30,654 nucleotides of DNA from a virus: positions 1 to 30,654 of the IMG/VR virus record IMGVR_UViG_3300021379_001320. One strand, given 5' to 3'. The notes beneath the pieces were generated by a model. That model made no database searches. It was not told where the DNA came from and saw nothing but the letters and a program-made list of their open reading frames with translations. Position numbers and translations under genes: made by a program. The number at the start of each line of letters is the position of its first letter. Positions within the stretch are counted from its first letter, which is position 1. Positions 10,901-22,600 of this stretch are shown piece by piece.

Positions 10901-12008
10901 CATTCTTTCTTACATCATAACCTCTGACATAGGCAACACCAGGACCTACTTTAAGACAAGCAAGATCATCATTAGGAGTTCTCCCTTGAGATGTTGATTG
11001 ATTGGAAAAGTAAAGACCATCATTACCAAGTCTATCGTTTAGAGAATTGAACATACCAAGTTCAAAATCCTCTACAGAGTAGTCACCAGACTCATCATAG
11101 GTTCTCTCAGCAAGATAATCACGAATAATATTATATTGGGTATTCTTGATAATTTTTCTGATAATGCCAGTTTCGACTCTTAAAAGTTCAATAAAATTGA
11201 CATCTGTTGTATCGGTGATACTCTTTTTACCAAGGACCAATTCAATTTTTAATCTATCCGCACCTGGTGCAGTGTAATTGGAGAATCCTTTGGCATTATC
11301 ATAAAGAGTCGCATCATTTTTTGCCGTAGCAATAGTCTCATTAATGATTAAACCAACTCTATAAGATGGTTGATTAGTATATTGATCTAAAAGAATTGTT
11401 TGCTTATCTACCCTGACAAATGTTCCTCTAAGGAACATGATGCCCTCACCAATATGAGCAGCAGAACCAATAGAAGTAGCATTTTCTGCAATGCATGTAG
11501 CAAATGTATTGCCAGTAGGAATTGTTGTATTTCCGTAATCTACTGCTTCTAGAGTTTCTAAATTTTCACCATCACTAAAAGATGAAATTGCATTATTTGT
11601 GTTACCAGAATCAATGTACTTTACATAAAGAGTTACATTATTTCTCTCGGACTGACTCTGAGAAAGCACGAATTGAACTTGTGCTGTAACACCAGACTCT
11701 TGCCCAACAATTCTCTTCCCTACAAAATTATCAATATAAACACTTACATCCGTTCCCAAGTGAGAAGAATTAACTTCTACCGCATAAAATTGATCGTCAT
11801 ATGTTACATTGCCAGGAATGACAATAGAACCCTCTTTGAAAATATGACTGCCAAAACTTTCTAGTTGATTCTGTAAAATTGACTGGAGAGTTGTTAATTC
11901 TCTTGCCTGAATTGGGAACCCAGGTTTGAAAAGCACACGATAATAATCCTTGAGAGGATCAAAATCGTCATAGTAAGGATTGACGTTGAGATTAGTCTGT
12001 TGTGGCAT
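4965..12008 (-). CDS. Giant DUF4815 virion structural protein (baseplate periphery)
   Basis: 2347 residues. The N-terminus carries the DUF4815 signature YYDDFDPLKDYYRVLFKPGF followed by PIQARELTTLQSILQNQLES (residues about 12-54), known from T4-like cyanophage structural proteins. A short coiled coil (IGQLEDRIEDLEEVTSLNLL) lies near 1120-1150. Residues about 1780-1835 hold two GSGY beta repeats. Residues about 1965-1995 hold a YLVLNDEIIAYDS...LERG module that also occurs in the 4521-residue protein. Near the C-terminus DTNGDGYGDE (D2272) resembles a calcium loop. The protein ends KVPIFRDIRTIALA. It lies four bases after gp8, where T4 has gp9 and gp10, so an outer-wedge or fibre-attachment role is likely, but no T4 homology is visible to me. 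It is far larger than T4 gp10 (about 600 residues). Confidence 0.88.
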   Translation of the reverse strand: MPQQTNLNVNPYYDDFDPLKDYYRVLFKPGFPIQARELTTLQSILQNQLESFGSHIFKEGSIVIPGNVTYDDQFYAVEVNSSHLGTDVSVYIDNFVGKRIVGQESGVTAQVQFVLSQSQSERNNVTLYVKYIDSGNTNNAISSFSDGENLETLEAVDYGNTTIPTGNTFATCIAENATSIGSAAHIGEGIMFLRGTFVRVDKQTILLDQYTNQPSYRVGLIINETIATAKNDATLYDNAKGFSNYTAPGADRLKIELVLGKKSITDTTDVNFIELLRVETGIIRKIIKNTQYNIIRDYLAERTYDESGDYSVEDFELGMFNSLNDRLGNDGLYFSNQSTSQGRTPNDDLACLKVGPGVAYVRGYDVRKNGTTILDVNKTRATKEVKASAVDFEMGNLLKLNNVSGIPQFTSAVQLYDNRKNNGAGPNGTQIGEARVYTVKPEAQVDTEEPNSTIYDCYLYDVQTYTRLEFNQNLSAGELPDTAFIRGLSSGATGYATTVGSGSSQVYVRQTAGSFIQGESISINGITTTPRTVNNVKQFGSGDIKMVYQDTSAVSGYSTDFKADASLDFDVPSGFSLVDTISINPTGITTSAGNNFANIKVGDIIRYQKSTQSVPTFNRVSSVTANGLVMNLAAVSSIPGVCDGTLPSSTTTTQFKRGRATIRNEEQGFLYASLDDGNIATVDFTGSDVKAVVEVTGKTTNASGVLTLSVADVTGLTDILFEAFDEERYSIIYSDGDVEPLRDGNVTISSNVVTFNGLRTSQSNVNVIATVRKTAIQNKQKVYNRVRTLEITRSKYSNSGTDPNNSINDGLTKSIFYGTRVQDKEICLNYPDVANIFAVYQAIDENSVTLDTLNFFANADINDSVILGENLIGSSSGTIAKVVTKAANQVTFVYLNENRFSFQETVLFQESNVIAQIQSTTAGRYSDVTNRFTLDKGQKNQYYDYARLVRNDGYAEPNRKLYVVYDHYTVPSNDEGDIFTVDSYDDERFAKDIPNIGPQRKRASDTLDFRPRVDVYDPVSATASPFDFKSRVFTDQPKLLLAANESSVIGYNFYPPRIDRLYLDKLGNFAYVEGVPDRDPKPPEKVGDVMLIATLSLSAYIFDIDEVTITMEDNRRYTMRDIGQLEDRIEDLEEVTSLNLLEVETQSLQVRDATGLSRFKSGFFVDNFRNGDFIDPRSVMLPENNELRPFRDAITLNALLASDASVPNAELDLSVDFDLLDSNVQKTGRLITLKYNEVQYLSQPHATKVENVNPFNVVLYNGSVDLNPKSDFWVRNLWAPSVSINIPNPRRAGSGSSSVRVVSNVADRFMRSRNVEFRSVGNKPYGRYYQFLDGNGGVDFVPKLLEVEGVTGVFQVGETVVGSVDGVDIIRFRLARPDHKSGAFATPSVSYTINPYDNTTTLPTQYSLASTVLNVDTFALAAQAQGAHYGRVEIGCRFRGLNSGAQATLSNLRLIADNGGDLIGSFFLSNPLARPAPTVRITTGTKEYKLTTSATNAEPLPGSKLISSAATQYTANGRVITRQRVSVRFYDPLAQSFLVEKEGAFITSLDVFFANKDPGNIPCEVQLRTMSLGTPTTDLVAPYARVLVKPEDITTSSNASVATNIKFPSPIYLEPNREYAVVLLADTDQYEVWVAEMGKKTVNSSDLPAATGVVYATQYSMGSLFLSQNGSIWTANQYEDMTFKLYRADFTSNSGQAYFYNPKLDTSNSGSRELGEDPIETYPRRLTVGIETYATGASGISTLAIGRKVTSASKSYNFGFVDQQGGSVAVGGVGVFTGGSGYGTPSNPVSTFNVNSNGSGLTLNVTVGSGISNVTAVSVASSGSGYVVGDTVGLTTADVGGTGDGAVITVDSLWGIDTLYLTNVQGENLVVGAGLSYYDNSGNIQAANVEVTSSNVTTGDENDGSWFFVDHYNHGMYADNNKVTLSKIRPNTPVNALSANLGVDDEVISLGSTTGLLTFEGIAVGAANTGYLVLNDEIIAYDSVGVGTVGVLERGVDNTLTIAHQTGDQALKYELNGVSLRRINKTHDMGSIERSIDGYYIQIDRSNRDTDDAANQEPQLSFNTNALVGGNHAEATQNVQFNYIAPSFEVITPGDLTSVSANVRTVSGTSVNGNEVSFLDQGFEPVGINTINQLETPRLIASKVNEDARTTDLPRSKSFTMGVQLNTETNYLSPYINLDLANIELYSNRIDNPGLNYVTDGRINSDDTDPHSAIYISSQVDLQQPATSLRVLLTANRPAESDFRVLYKLVRADSSEIDQTYELFPGYENLRDTNGDGYGDEVINVAANTGHPDAIVRPSLTVDDYLEYQFTADNLEQFTGYVIKIISTTTNQSKVPIFRDIRTIALA

Positions 12009-12012
12009 TTTA

Positions 12013-13595
12013 TTAGAACTCTAATACGATTTTAACGTCTTCCTTCTGTCTTTCATTCCTGGTTACAGAAGGTCTATTGTCAAGGTAGATGATTTCACCT
12101 TTCCTTTTATTTATTTCTGGATTTGCAAGTCCATTTGTGAATTGAACACCTAGATTAACAACTCTGCCGTTATTAAGTGTTGTGGTAATTCCACTAAAGT
12201 TTTGATCCACATTGACACTAAAAGATCCACCAGTCTTGGTGATTGGATTAGAGCTTGAGGTGAAGTTAATAACAGGAGATCTGGATCCTACATTAATGGC
12301 ATCGGTCTCATCTCCAGTAGAAGCATTGTAATAGAGACTTCTATCTTGATAATATCTGATGATCTTTGTTTCAGTATCATAAGAAGCAACAATTCCTTTT
12401 GCTGTAGATCCAACACCACTGTCTGCTGAATTTTATCACCAACGACCAAATCTTGTGCAGCACTCTGGGTCTCGTATTTAATTGAGAACAACGAAGAAAA
12501 CTGATTATCTGTGAAAATAGTATCAGATCCTAGCAACGTTGGGTTCTTAACAATTCCAACTTGAGCAAACACCGTATCATCGGCAAAATCATAAGAGGAG
12601 TTGTCAAATCTTGCATACATCAGAACTTTGTCAGCACCAAGTTCTTTATAAACGTCAAAACCGTGACCCTTGGATGGTGGAATGATGGGTGTTAATTTTG
12701 CGAACGCAGAAGTTGCCGTTTGAACACCAGCGTTTTCACTAGAAAGATCCACTCTTCCGAAAGAATACCCATTACCACCAGCAGTAACCTGAGTTTCAAT
12801 AATTTGCCCAAGAGAGTTTGTGGTGATTCTGACTTTACCACCCTGACCATCACCTAAGATAGGGAACTCTTTTGCAGTAACCTGTGGATATCCAAGACCA
12901 GGTTCATCAATAGCAACGACTTTAATCTGATTACTATTTACTTCAGAATTAGCATTGTCTCTAACAGCCTGAATACCTGTATTGGTTGTGGTAGCCCAAT
13001 CATTTGGAACAGTGATATACTCAGTGGAGTCAAATTTAACAATATCACTGGGGTTAATGGTGTACATGTATTTCCACAAGTAACCATCACCACTAGTTCC
13101 TGCTCTACTTGGTTCAACATCAGTGAATGATGGTTCATCCAAAGAAGCAGCTGGTGTAGTGGAAATACCAGTAGCAGTTCCATTATCTAAACAAATATAA
13201 ACACGGAAATCACTATTAACAACATAGTAATTCGCATCATAAAGTCTATTGGAATTAGTTACTTGAGCAGGATATGTTGGACTATAATCGTGCCTATAGT
13301 AATCATACGTGGATCCTTGAACCCAATTTACCTTTCTAATCAGTCTTCTTGTGTTAGAAGAATTGACACGTTTACCAAAAAGCATTGTGTCATAGACATG
13401 ATTAGAATAATTAAAATTATCTGTTGGAAAAGGTGGTCCACCAGTGTCATTCCAAGTAGAAGTTCTACCATATCCAGCGGCTGTTGGATCAGATAAACTC
13501 ATGAAGGCATAATAAGAATTTGCCGTATTTGCGACAGAAGCCACAAAATTTTCGGCATTCAAAATCCTAAACTGATCTGTAATAATAGCAGACAT
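12013..13595 (-). CDS. 8: Baseplate wedge protein gp8, interrupted by an apparent frameshift
   Basis: The first about 389 residues (ATG 13595) match the gp8 pattern: PPFPTDN, then VYICLDNGTATG, DGYLWKYMYTI and EYITVPNDW, comparable to T4 DGYVWEYLFEI and NEYIVVP. Around 12424-12434 the frame changes. As given it runs on as low-complexity leucine-rich sequence to a stop at 12288. In the -1 frame, protein-like sequence continues without stops (GVGSTAKGIVASYDTET, RYYQDRSLYYN) to 12013 and ends KGEIIYLDNRPSV...KIVLEF, which matches the T4 gp8 C-terminus GEMIYMENRPP...ILFTF. Restored length is about 527 residues versus 334 in T4. gp8 binds the gp6-gp7 wedge core as a dimer in T4. A single missing base, from sequencing or real mutation, is the simplest explanation. 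A late promoter lies just upstream. Confidence 0.9.
12108..12115 (-). promoter_or_regulatory. Weak candidate late promoter, AATAAATA, inside gp8 3' end
   Basis: AATAAATA on the minus strand matches NATAAATA, about 100 bases upstream of the DUF4815 gene start at 12008. It lies within gp8 coding sequence (EINKRK), so a chance match in an AT-rich lysine/asparagine stretch is quite possible. Confidence 0.2.
12424..12434 (-). other. Probable one-base deletion site in gp8
   Basis: On the minus strand the sequence GATAAAATTCAGCAGAC covers the change from the N-terminal to the C-terminal gp8 frame. Adding one A after ATTCA (giving ATTCAAGCAGAC) would read DKIQADSGVGSTAKG straight through, and adding an A to the AAAA run would read DKNSADSGVG. 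The exact base cannot be fixed from this sequence alone. The C-terminal frame has TAA at 12435-12433, so the change must fall downstream of that. Confidence 0.7.
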
Positions 13596-13617
13596 TATTA
13601 GCTTTTTGGTTTTCCTG

Positions 13618-13625
13618 TATTTATA
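13618..13625 (-). promoter_or_regulatory. Candidate T4-type late promoter, perfect TATAAATA
   Basis: A perfect TATAAATA on the minus strand lies in the 39-base gap between the stop of the 4521-residue gene (13635) and the gp8 ATG (13595), with 22 bases between box and ATG. Location and spacing fit a T4 late promoter recognised by gp55-modified RNA polymerase, serving gp8 and genes below it. Confidence 0.65.
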
Positions 13626-13634
13626 AGGTGATTT

Positions 13635-16600
13635 TTACTGTTTTCTCAGAGCACCAGTACCTCTGAGTCCAATGTTTCTTCTTTGGAACGTTGGATAAGT
13701 AGTTAATCCAACTTCAAAGGCATTGCCATCAACAGAAACTGAGATTGGATTATCATTTCTAGTAATACCAGAAATTCTTCCCCAAGAGATTCTTCCTGCT
13801 GGTTCAAAATAAGTTCCAGTTGTGGCAATACCAACAATATTGGTATCTGGATCAACTTGACATGTCATAATTCCAACCGTGCCACTGAACTGAGTATAGT
13901 ATGCCTCATAGATGTTATCGAGTTTGTCTGTAGAAACACCAATCACATTTGTTGTTCCGATTCCAACAGAAGTTGCGGATCCAACTAATGTGGTGAGACC
14001 AGTTCCAACACCAGTGTCATATACCAGAACTCTATAACCCTGAAGCAATTGCTGCCTCTCAGCAAGAGTTGGGACATCTTGAAGATCCAACTCAAAGGTG
14101 AGTCCAAGACCAGCTGGTGGAATGCTGAAGTGGTATTGAGATCCGACTCCTGCATTATTGAGAATGTATGCTCTTTCACCGTTTGGTTTTGTGGTCATGG
14201 AAATTGTTGCTCCTGCACCAACACTCAATGGTGATGTGGTAGCAACACCTACGGTAGTTACATCGTAAGGTGTAGATAATGTATATTCAATGATTTTCTC
14301 ACTGTCACCACCAAGAACAATCATCTGAGTTCCATCTGTGCTCATAACAAAGTCAGATGGTGCAGCATCGTCTGTCAGTGCTTGACTACTACCAAAGGAA
14401 ACACTAGTAATATCAAAGGCACTAGACATATCATACTTGTAAAGTGCTGGTGACGATGGTGAAATTGTAATGATGGCAGCTCCAGTATCAACGACTTGCA
14501 AACCTCTGTGGGACTGAGTTTGGTTAGCAACTGTTGTTTGTGTGGAAACACCTGCAAGTGTATCACTGGTCAAATCCCAAGCAACAGAGAGATCAATCTG
14601 GTTCAGTTGAGTAACGAATGGTGCTTGAGCACCTCTGCCAAGGGTGTAAAGTTTAGTACCATCATCACGGAAATATAGATCATAAATTTGTGTAACCTGA
14701 GTGCTGATTCCAAGTTGATTACTGTTATTAACTGTTGCCGTCTCAATTTCAAATGCAGTGGAAAGTGTCCATTCGGTAATTGTTAAAGTGTTTTGATCAG
14801 CAACATACAATCTAGTTCCATCTGGTTTGAAGAAAATTGCTCTAAGATCATTCTTTGATCCATCAATGAGACTTAATCCCTTTCTATAGATTGTCTTCGA
14901 AACATCATATGGATAAAATTCTTCCAGTCTTGCAAAAGACGTTTGGATACCAGTGATAACACCAGCATAACCTCTGACCTCGGTATCAATAATTCCAGAA
15001 ACTAGTTCTGTTGGAACAGTTGTTGTAGATCCAATACCAGCAGTAGAGAATCCAGAAATAACTAATCCACCGAAATTGGTATCTGGATCACCAGTTGGAT
15101 CTACACCAAGGAACAATGAAGTATCTTCAACAAAAATTTCAGTATCTGATGTTGTAATATCTTTGAGAACTTTTGCTGTTGGGTAGATTTGAGCCTCAAT
15201 AGAATCTCTTCCCTTAGAAATCAATTCACCACCAAGGAATCTATCAACTTTTTGTTTTGTCCAACCAATTGGTTTTGGTTCAGTTGTACTTACACCATCA
15301 CCTCTGTACAGAGATGTTTCAATTTCACTGGAGGATTTGATTCCAACAATGATACGGCTACTTTCTTGAGAAAGGTTGTCAAAAGTCAGAGTCGCATCAT
15401 TTTTTTCAATAAGTGGTGTTCTCTTCATGAAAATATCATCACCAACTTTAATAGTTTCTGTAATATTGTTTAAGAAACTATCTGCCGCAGAACCTCTGTA
15501 GAAATAGATTGAAATTTTATCTTCTGGTGCTGGTGGTTCTGCAAATGTAATTGAAGTGCCGCCATAAAACTCATATGCCTCACCAGGTTCCTGCAAAATT
15601 CCATTTATGAACACAATCAGAAGATATTCAAGATCAATAGCAGCAGAATCTGGATCATTCTTATCAGTTTCAAAACTAATCAGTTGATCATTATAGGAAA
15701 GTGGGAATCTGGTTCTAGATCCATCTTGGAAGATACTGATATCATCAATATAATCCATTTCACCAAACTGCCATGCTGAGAATTCATCCTCAAAAGTATC
15801 ATCAATTGTAATTTGGAATTCGTTGAAATTCTGACCAGCATTGGGATCAGTTGTCATTCCCAAGACTCTTACAACATCACCTCTTCTGAATGAATATCCC
15901 ACTTTAGTGATATCAAATTTTTGAACCTCAAATAAAGTTGCTCCGACTCCAGTTTGTACCACACCACCAGTTCCAGCAGTGTATAAGTAAGTTCCAGCAG
16001 TGGCAGCAGCACCGATATTTACTGTGAAACTATTCTCATCAATGAATTGCAGAACTGTATAATCATAACTTACATCCGTGTAGGGGAAGATAGTTCCTCC
16101 AGATCCAACTGGTGCATTTGGTGAAAACTGGAGATTGTTCAATTGAACAATATCACCAGTGGTAAATCCATGTCCGACAGCACTTACGGTAGAAAGTCCA
16201 GTGGTGTCATCGTATAGGAAATTGACAATTGGTTTGGAGTTAAATGAGGTGTTAATTCCCAATACGCCGACAGTGACTGACATTCCAATACCAGTTACTG
16301 TTGTTGTTCCAACAGACAGTCTGGAAACACCTTCTACAACCAGATTATCATAACGGGGTTCTTCAATACTAATCGTTGGATTTGTATATCCACTACCAGC
16401 ATTCGTAATGCTGAATGCCAATGTTCCACCAGCACCAACAGTTGCTGAAATTTCTGCAACCGTTCCAGTGTGACCATCCTCAAAAACGGTAATATCGGGA
16501 GCACTGATAGTAGAATAACCACTACCAAAATCTGCGTTAGTCCATTTTGCGAATGTACCACCACTATTATATGTGTGGGCAAATGTAACTACACCTACTT

Positions 16601-19600
16601 GAGTTTCAAATTTAGTATCGGAAAGAATTCTTGTGGCATAATATGGACCAACACCTTTTACTTCAAAAGCATTTCCAGCACTAGATCCAGAACCAACATA
16701 AGTGTGTTCAATTGTTGAAACACCAACATTAACTAAGAATTTGTTTGTTCCTGCAATGCCAAGAATTGGATACTTGTTGATATCCACAGCCTTTCTTCCA
16801 GAACTACCATCTGGGAAGATAGAAGTTGTAATACCACCGTGTGGAGTGGAGCAAGCAAACCCAATATTGGAAAGATGTACCAGTCTACCAACTCTAAAGT
16901 TATGTGCGGACGTTAAACCAACAGTAGCAAGTCCAGTTCTGTTATCATAAACAAAGGAACTAATTTCAAAGTTTACGCCTTGTGCCGATGGGAAATTGTA
17001 GTTGTTAGCAAACGGAGCACCAGATGGACAAGTGAAATTGAGATTCTTAAGTTCAATTTTATCTCCAGTATTCAATTCATGATCAACAGATGAAGTTACC
17101 GTAAGAATGCCAGTTGTATTATCATATGCTGCATCAGAAATTGCTAAGAATGTACCAGTAGTTGGAACACCAGTAATTGAATTGATTTGACCTAAGACAA
17201 CAGATACTTCTGGTGTGGAAGGACGCAATGGTGCATATCCTAGACCATTTGTAGATGCGAAAGAAATCGGAACACCACCTCTTGGCAGTTGGTTGAGGTT
17301 GATATCACTTTGATTAATAATTTGAGTTCCACCTACAGATGTAATACCAGTAAATATTACACTGCTGATCCCAGCTACTTCAGTAATCTCGAAATTGTTA
17401 TCAGTGTTGTTTGGTGTTGATGGTGGTTGGAAAACACCGTTAATAAACAAGAGACCATTTCCACCTGTAGTTCCGATGCCAGTTACATTACTGCCACCAG
17501 AGGTGAGTGTAAAGTCAGATGTGACACCATCAAACTGATCAGATATATCATCAAATATGAGATTTGATTCATAATCTTTTCTGAAATATACTCTACCAGA
17601 GAAATTAGATCTTGGAATTGTCAAACCTCTAGCATCAAGATCTTGCCTACCAGCACCCATAGGTGCTTGAGTAAAGTTAATTTTACTGTCAGTAATATCA
17701 TATGCTCCCCTATAAACAGAAACAGAATCAAACTGACTATGTGAAGTAGAAATAGATCCTACAAAACCACGATCGACTTCTACAATAGGTAAAGTTCCAA
17801 TAGAACCAACACCATCAGTGTTGGTAGATCCAAGTCCAACAATATTGACTCGCATATACTCATCATTCACTTTAATCAAATCTGCTGGTCTAATGGATGA
17901 GATTCCAGAGAGTTGAATAATTGTTGTCCCAGCTCCAATTGCCTGCATTGTTTGCTCAGACAATGGTGTTTTAGAAATGGGTGACTGGACAATACCATCA
18001 ATTGTGATAATTGCCTTTTCATTTCTCTTTGCCATCGCAAGAACATGTTTGTTTCCAGATCCAAAGTCACTGAAAGATACCCCAGTTCCAGCAGCTGCAG
18101 CAGTAGTTGTTATAGCAACTTTAAATTGTGAAGAATTAATTCTAATAGCATAAACACTTTCTGGAAGTCTTGCAGTTCCAACGCCAGTGTTATAAACAAG
18201 ACCTGTTGCACCGACACCAATTAAGTTAGAACCAGGTCTATATTGAAGTTCTTCACCAGTTTGGAAGAAATGCTCGACAGTAAAAATGCCAGTTGTTGTG
18301 CTAAGAAGACCTGCTGTTGCTGGATCAAAAGTCTTAGCAAAAATATCAACTCCATTATGTTTAGCATCAAATTGTAGAATCTCTCTTTGATTAATTCCAT
18401 AATAAACTGACTGGGAAACATTATTGTTTACATCACCATATGAAAGATCACCAATACCTTGAATATCACCATTATTATCGAGATCTCTATAGATAATTTC
18501 ACTAAAAGACTGAACCTGAATATCACCACTATAATCTGGGTGGAACTTTAGATCTACTCCAGAGGCAGTGTATTCTGCTGAGAAAGTACCAATACCATTA
18601 ACATCATTCGCAGTAAAATATGGATAACTGAGAACATAAAGGTTCTCTCTTGTTTTTTGATCATTCAATACATAAACCTGATGTAAGGCTTGAGTCTCCC
18701 CAATACTTACTCTAACCGTGGATTTGAATGATCCATCAGTGATGCTGTTAATACCAACAATAGCAGTGGGAGTTCCACCAGTTACTTCAGTGAATTTAGA
18801 TTCAATTCTTCCAGTTCTCTCTGTTCCAGTATCTGTTCCAGTGAGTGCATATCTGTAAGTTCCAATACCAGCAGCTGTAGTTCCAATACCGATGGTTTGG
18901 GTTCTCAATCTTACACCATTAGATCCATTGTTGTTATAAACAAGGCTTACAACACCAGAATCAATGGAAGATGTGAAAGATCCAATAAATGGTCCAGAGA
19001 GACCATTTAAACCAACTCTAGTATTGAAAGCTGCTATCTCAGTTAAATACGAGTCTGTGCCATTATGGGAAAGAACTAATTCGAAATATTCTGCAGCATT
19101 TTCCAACTCATCAAAGACTTCTACGCTAGTGTAGAAAGTATCTGTTGTTGAGGTACTAAATCCAAGAACAGTTGTTCCGACTCCAGCATTAATGTCTAAG
19201 GTTTTGGAAATTAAGTCAATAAATCCAATACTTTGAGATCCAATTCCAGCAGAATCATCATCGAAGAAAGTCTGGAGAAGTTTAACTTCATAATCAGTAT
19301 TAAAGGATTCATTAGGTGAGAATCTCAGAGAATACTGATTGGTATCTTCATTGAAGAACCCATCAAGTTCACCAATTGTTTCACCAAGACCAACTTTTTC
19401 AAGAAGGAAAGTATCTTGATTGTTGCCAATCATTACAATTTCCTTAAGACTCATTTCAGAGTCGTTAGTAACATCTACAAGTTGAACTAAAAACTTGTTA
19501 GTTTTTCTACCATCAGTAAACAGTGCTGTATCTATGAAACTGAGAAGTTCATTAGAATCCTCATTCAAGAACTGACTGCTGATGTCATCGATTCCAATAA

Positions 19601-22600
19601 CTCTGTTTGACTTATTAAGAATAAAATCTACAACTTCTACATTGATGAACTCAATTGATTTTGAAGTATTTGTAGTTGCATCGACATCAAGTACAAAATC
19701 AAAGTCATTAATTGTATCAACTCTCTTAGCACCATCAAATACATCCAGAACTAAGAATGGTTCTTCCTGTGCGGTTGTGAAAGAAAGACCAACATTTCCT
19801 TTTGGACTAATTTGAGTGTCTGCAAAATTCTTATATCCAGATGGATGTACGTTATCATTTACAAAACTAATAATATCATCAAATGGTTTTTCACTCTGAA
19901 TAGAGTAAGACATTCTTTGGAAATAATCATTATCTCCTGTGACTTGGAAATCTTCACTCAGTTTTCCAATATCATCGTTCCAACCTGTATTGAAAACAGA
20001 GGTAGAATCGATTTTAAAACTACCAACTTTGGAAGAAATATCTGTGATCGTGCATTTTGCACCACTTACAGATCCCGTTAAAGTGTCACCATTTTTAATT
20101 GGTGTTGTTCCAGTTACATTCAACTTCCCTGTTAAAGCATTGAAACTACTAACAACAAGATCAGTTGTTCCAACCAAAATAATATCATTTAGATATAAAA
20201 ACTCACCCTCAACAAATAGTGAGGTTTGCTTATTAACAACAAATTCTGGAACATCTTCTTTTTTAACAACATTAGCAAAAAGTCCAGGGGTTGTTACAGC
20301 AATTCCTGTATTAGTCCCTGCAGGAACCAGACTACTCAAATCATAGGTGAGTTTGTTGGGGTTAACACTAGAATCATATCCAGTAACAGTAAAGAATTGA
20401 TATCCATGATCAGAAGAATTATGACCTTCTCCAATTGTTGATGCCAACCCAATGCCTTCAACAAAAAATTCATCACCAACTTTAAATGGTGCTGTGGTAA
20501 ATCCAAGAATAGGTGTGGAAAGACTTAAAGTAACTTGATTGTCCGTGCTAGATGCAACACTGACAATAGAAATTCCATTATCATTATTAACTGCTACAGC
20601 ACGATACACAACATCATTTTTTAATCCTACTGGATTTCTATCGATTCTAATACCAGCAGTTTCCACACCACCTACTAGTGTAGTTGCACTGACTGCATTT
20701 CCAGAAAGTTCCGTAGAACCTTGGAAATCAGATACCTCAGAATCAGATGATGGGTCATATAGGACAACTCCAGGTGCTGTCAAATAATTTTTACCACTAC
20801 TAATCACAGTGATAGAAGAAAGTGTTTCAAAATCAGAAACAGTTAATTCGTCTGGAACACTAGCAGTTGGTGTAAGTGTTTTATCGGATGGATATGAGAA
20901 ACCAGGGGTCAGCAGTCTTACTGTTTCAAGTTTTCCGATATTATCGGAATTTAATCTCAGTAAAGCATCAGATCCATAATCGGAAGTGATACTAGAAATG
21001 TTAGGAACTGTTTTGTATCCAATTCCCTCAAAAATAATTTTTACACTATCAATAGCACCAGTTGCAGTTGTAGATGTGGTTGTATAAGTGATAGAATCGC
21101 ATTCATCATCAGTATAAGATGATTTTTCTACCTCTTCGGAAAGATTAATGTCAAAAGTTGTGCTTGTGATTCCTGTAACATTAAAAGTTCCATTATACTT
21201 GCTGTTTTCATATCTAATTTCATTATATCCTGTTACATCAGTATCCGAAGTGCTAATGAATCCACCATTATCAAGATTATAGTAAAGAATATCTGGTAAC
21301 CCAGAAGAGAAACTCAAGGTCAGAGCAGCTCCGACATTTCCATTAGTTCCAGAAGAAGAAACTAGGAAATTAGTTGTTTGACCTGTAGATACCAGTGGAT
21401 TGTCAAATTCATCATCATAATAGATTTTTAAGTTGTATCCAGAAAGAGTTGGATCTTCTAAGTTAAAAACTAGATCGTTATTTCTAAAAACATTGAGTGG
21501 TGGATTTACCAAAGAAAGTGTTTGATCTGTTCCACCAACGGAAGTTAGATTAACAAAAATTGGGGGAGATGAAACGGCATCTTTTTTAGTTTCGGTAAAT
21601 CTGAAATTATCCTTATCAATCACAAAGACATAATATGAACCAGTAGAAAGTCCACCAATAACTTCACTATTAGACTCATAATATACTTTATCACCAGTAA
21701 AATATTGGTGATCTGTTTTATTAACAATATTAGTAGATGTATTAACTCCAGCAGAGCTAATTGCTACTGGATTTACAAGTATCTTTTGCTCAACTACTTT
21801 GAGAGAAACAGAAGATCCAGCACCAACACCAGTACTAAAACCAGGATTTACGGAGAGTTGAATTACATCATTATTTGAAAGACCATGTGTTTCACCAGTT
21901 GAAACTGTTGCTGTAATTTTCTTAACGTCAGCAGTTACTTGATCATAATTACTTTCGAATTTGTAATCATACAAATTCATGTACTGAACATCACGGAAAA
22001 ATACTTTATCACCATTCAGAACAGTCGCAATACCAATGGTATCTTTAGATGTCTTGATGGCATAAACAGAACTTGGTAAAGTAAAGATATTTCCTGTAGA
22101 ACTAGTCGAAACACCAATAGAAGTAGTTCCAAGACCAACAGAGTATGAAATAAGTTGGTTAGTTACGAATGGATGATCCTCAAGGAAAATATTCTGAGTG
22201 AGAATACTTCTTTCTGTTGTAATGCCATTAAATTGATAAGATCTTACAGTAGAGAATCCAACAGTAATTCCAATACCAACTTGTTCAAATGGATTAAAGA
22301 AAATTTCGTCTTGTTCTCTAGACTCAAAATATGGTGTTTCAACAGCAATTGTAAATCTTTGTGGAGAATATGATACACTTTCTGTTGCGGTATGTGCAAC
22401 TCCACCACCAGCAGTTTCTGATGGGAATCTTTGAACTCTAATTACACCATCAGCATTAAATTGATTCAATACACCAAAAGTTTCATTTGATATTCTGAGA
22501 GAACTACCAATAGAAACTGGCATTACAGTCACTTGGATATCAGTGGTCATTCCACTAACACCTGTTGTTCCCATTCCAACTACGAGTTTTCCTGTTGGTA

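Noticed and set aside
12288-12423. Leucine-rich tail of the gp8 frame as a genuine C-terminus
   Set aside because: The residues (e.g. KELLLLMILKQ) are out-of-frame reading of the true gp8 sequence, whose C-terminal motif continues in the -1 frame to 12013.
12426-12436. Programmed -1 ribosomal frameshift in gp8
   Set aside because: No XXXYYYZ slippery heptamer in the right phase and the -1 frame has TAA at 12435-12433. gp8 is not known to be recoded. A missing base is simpler.
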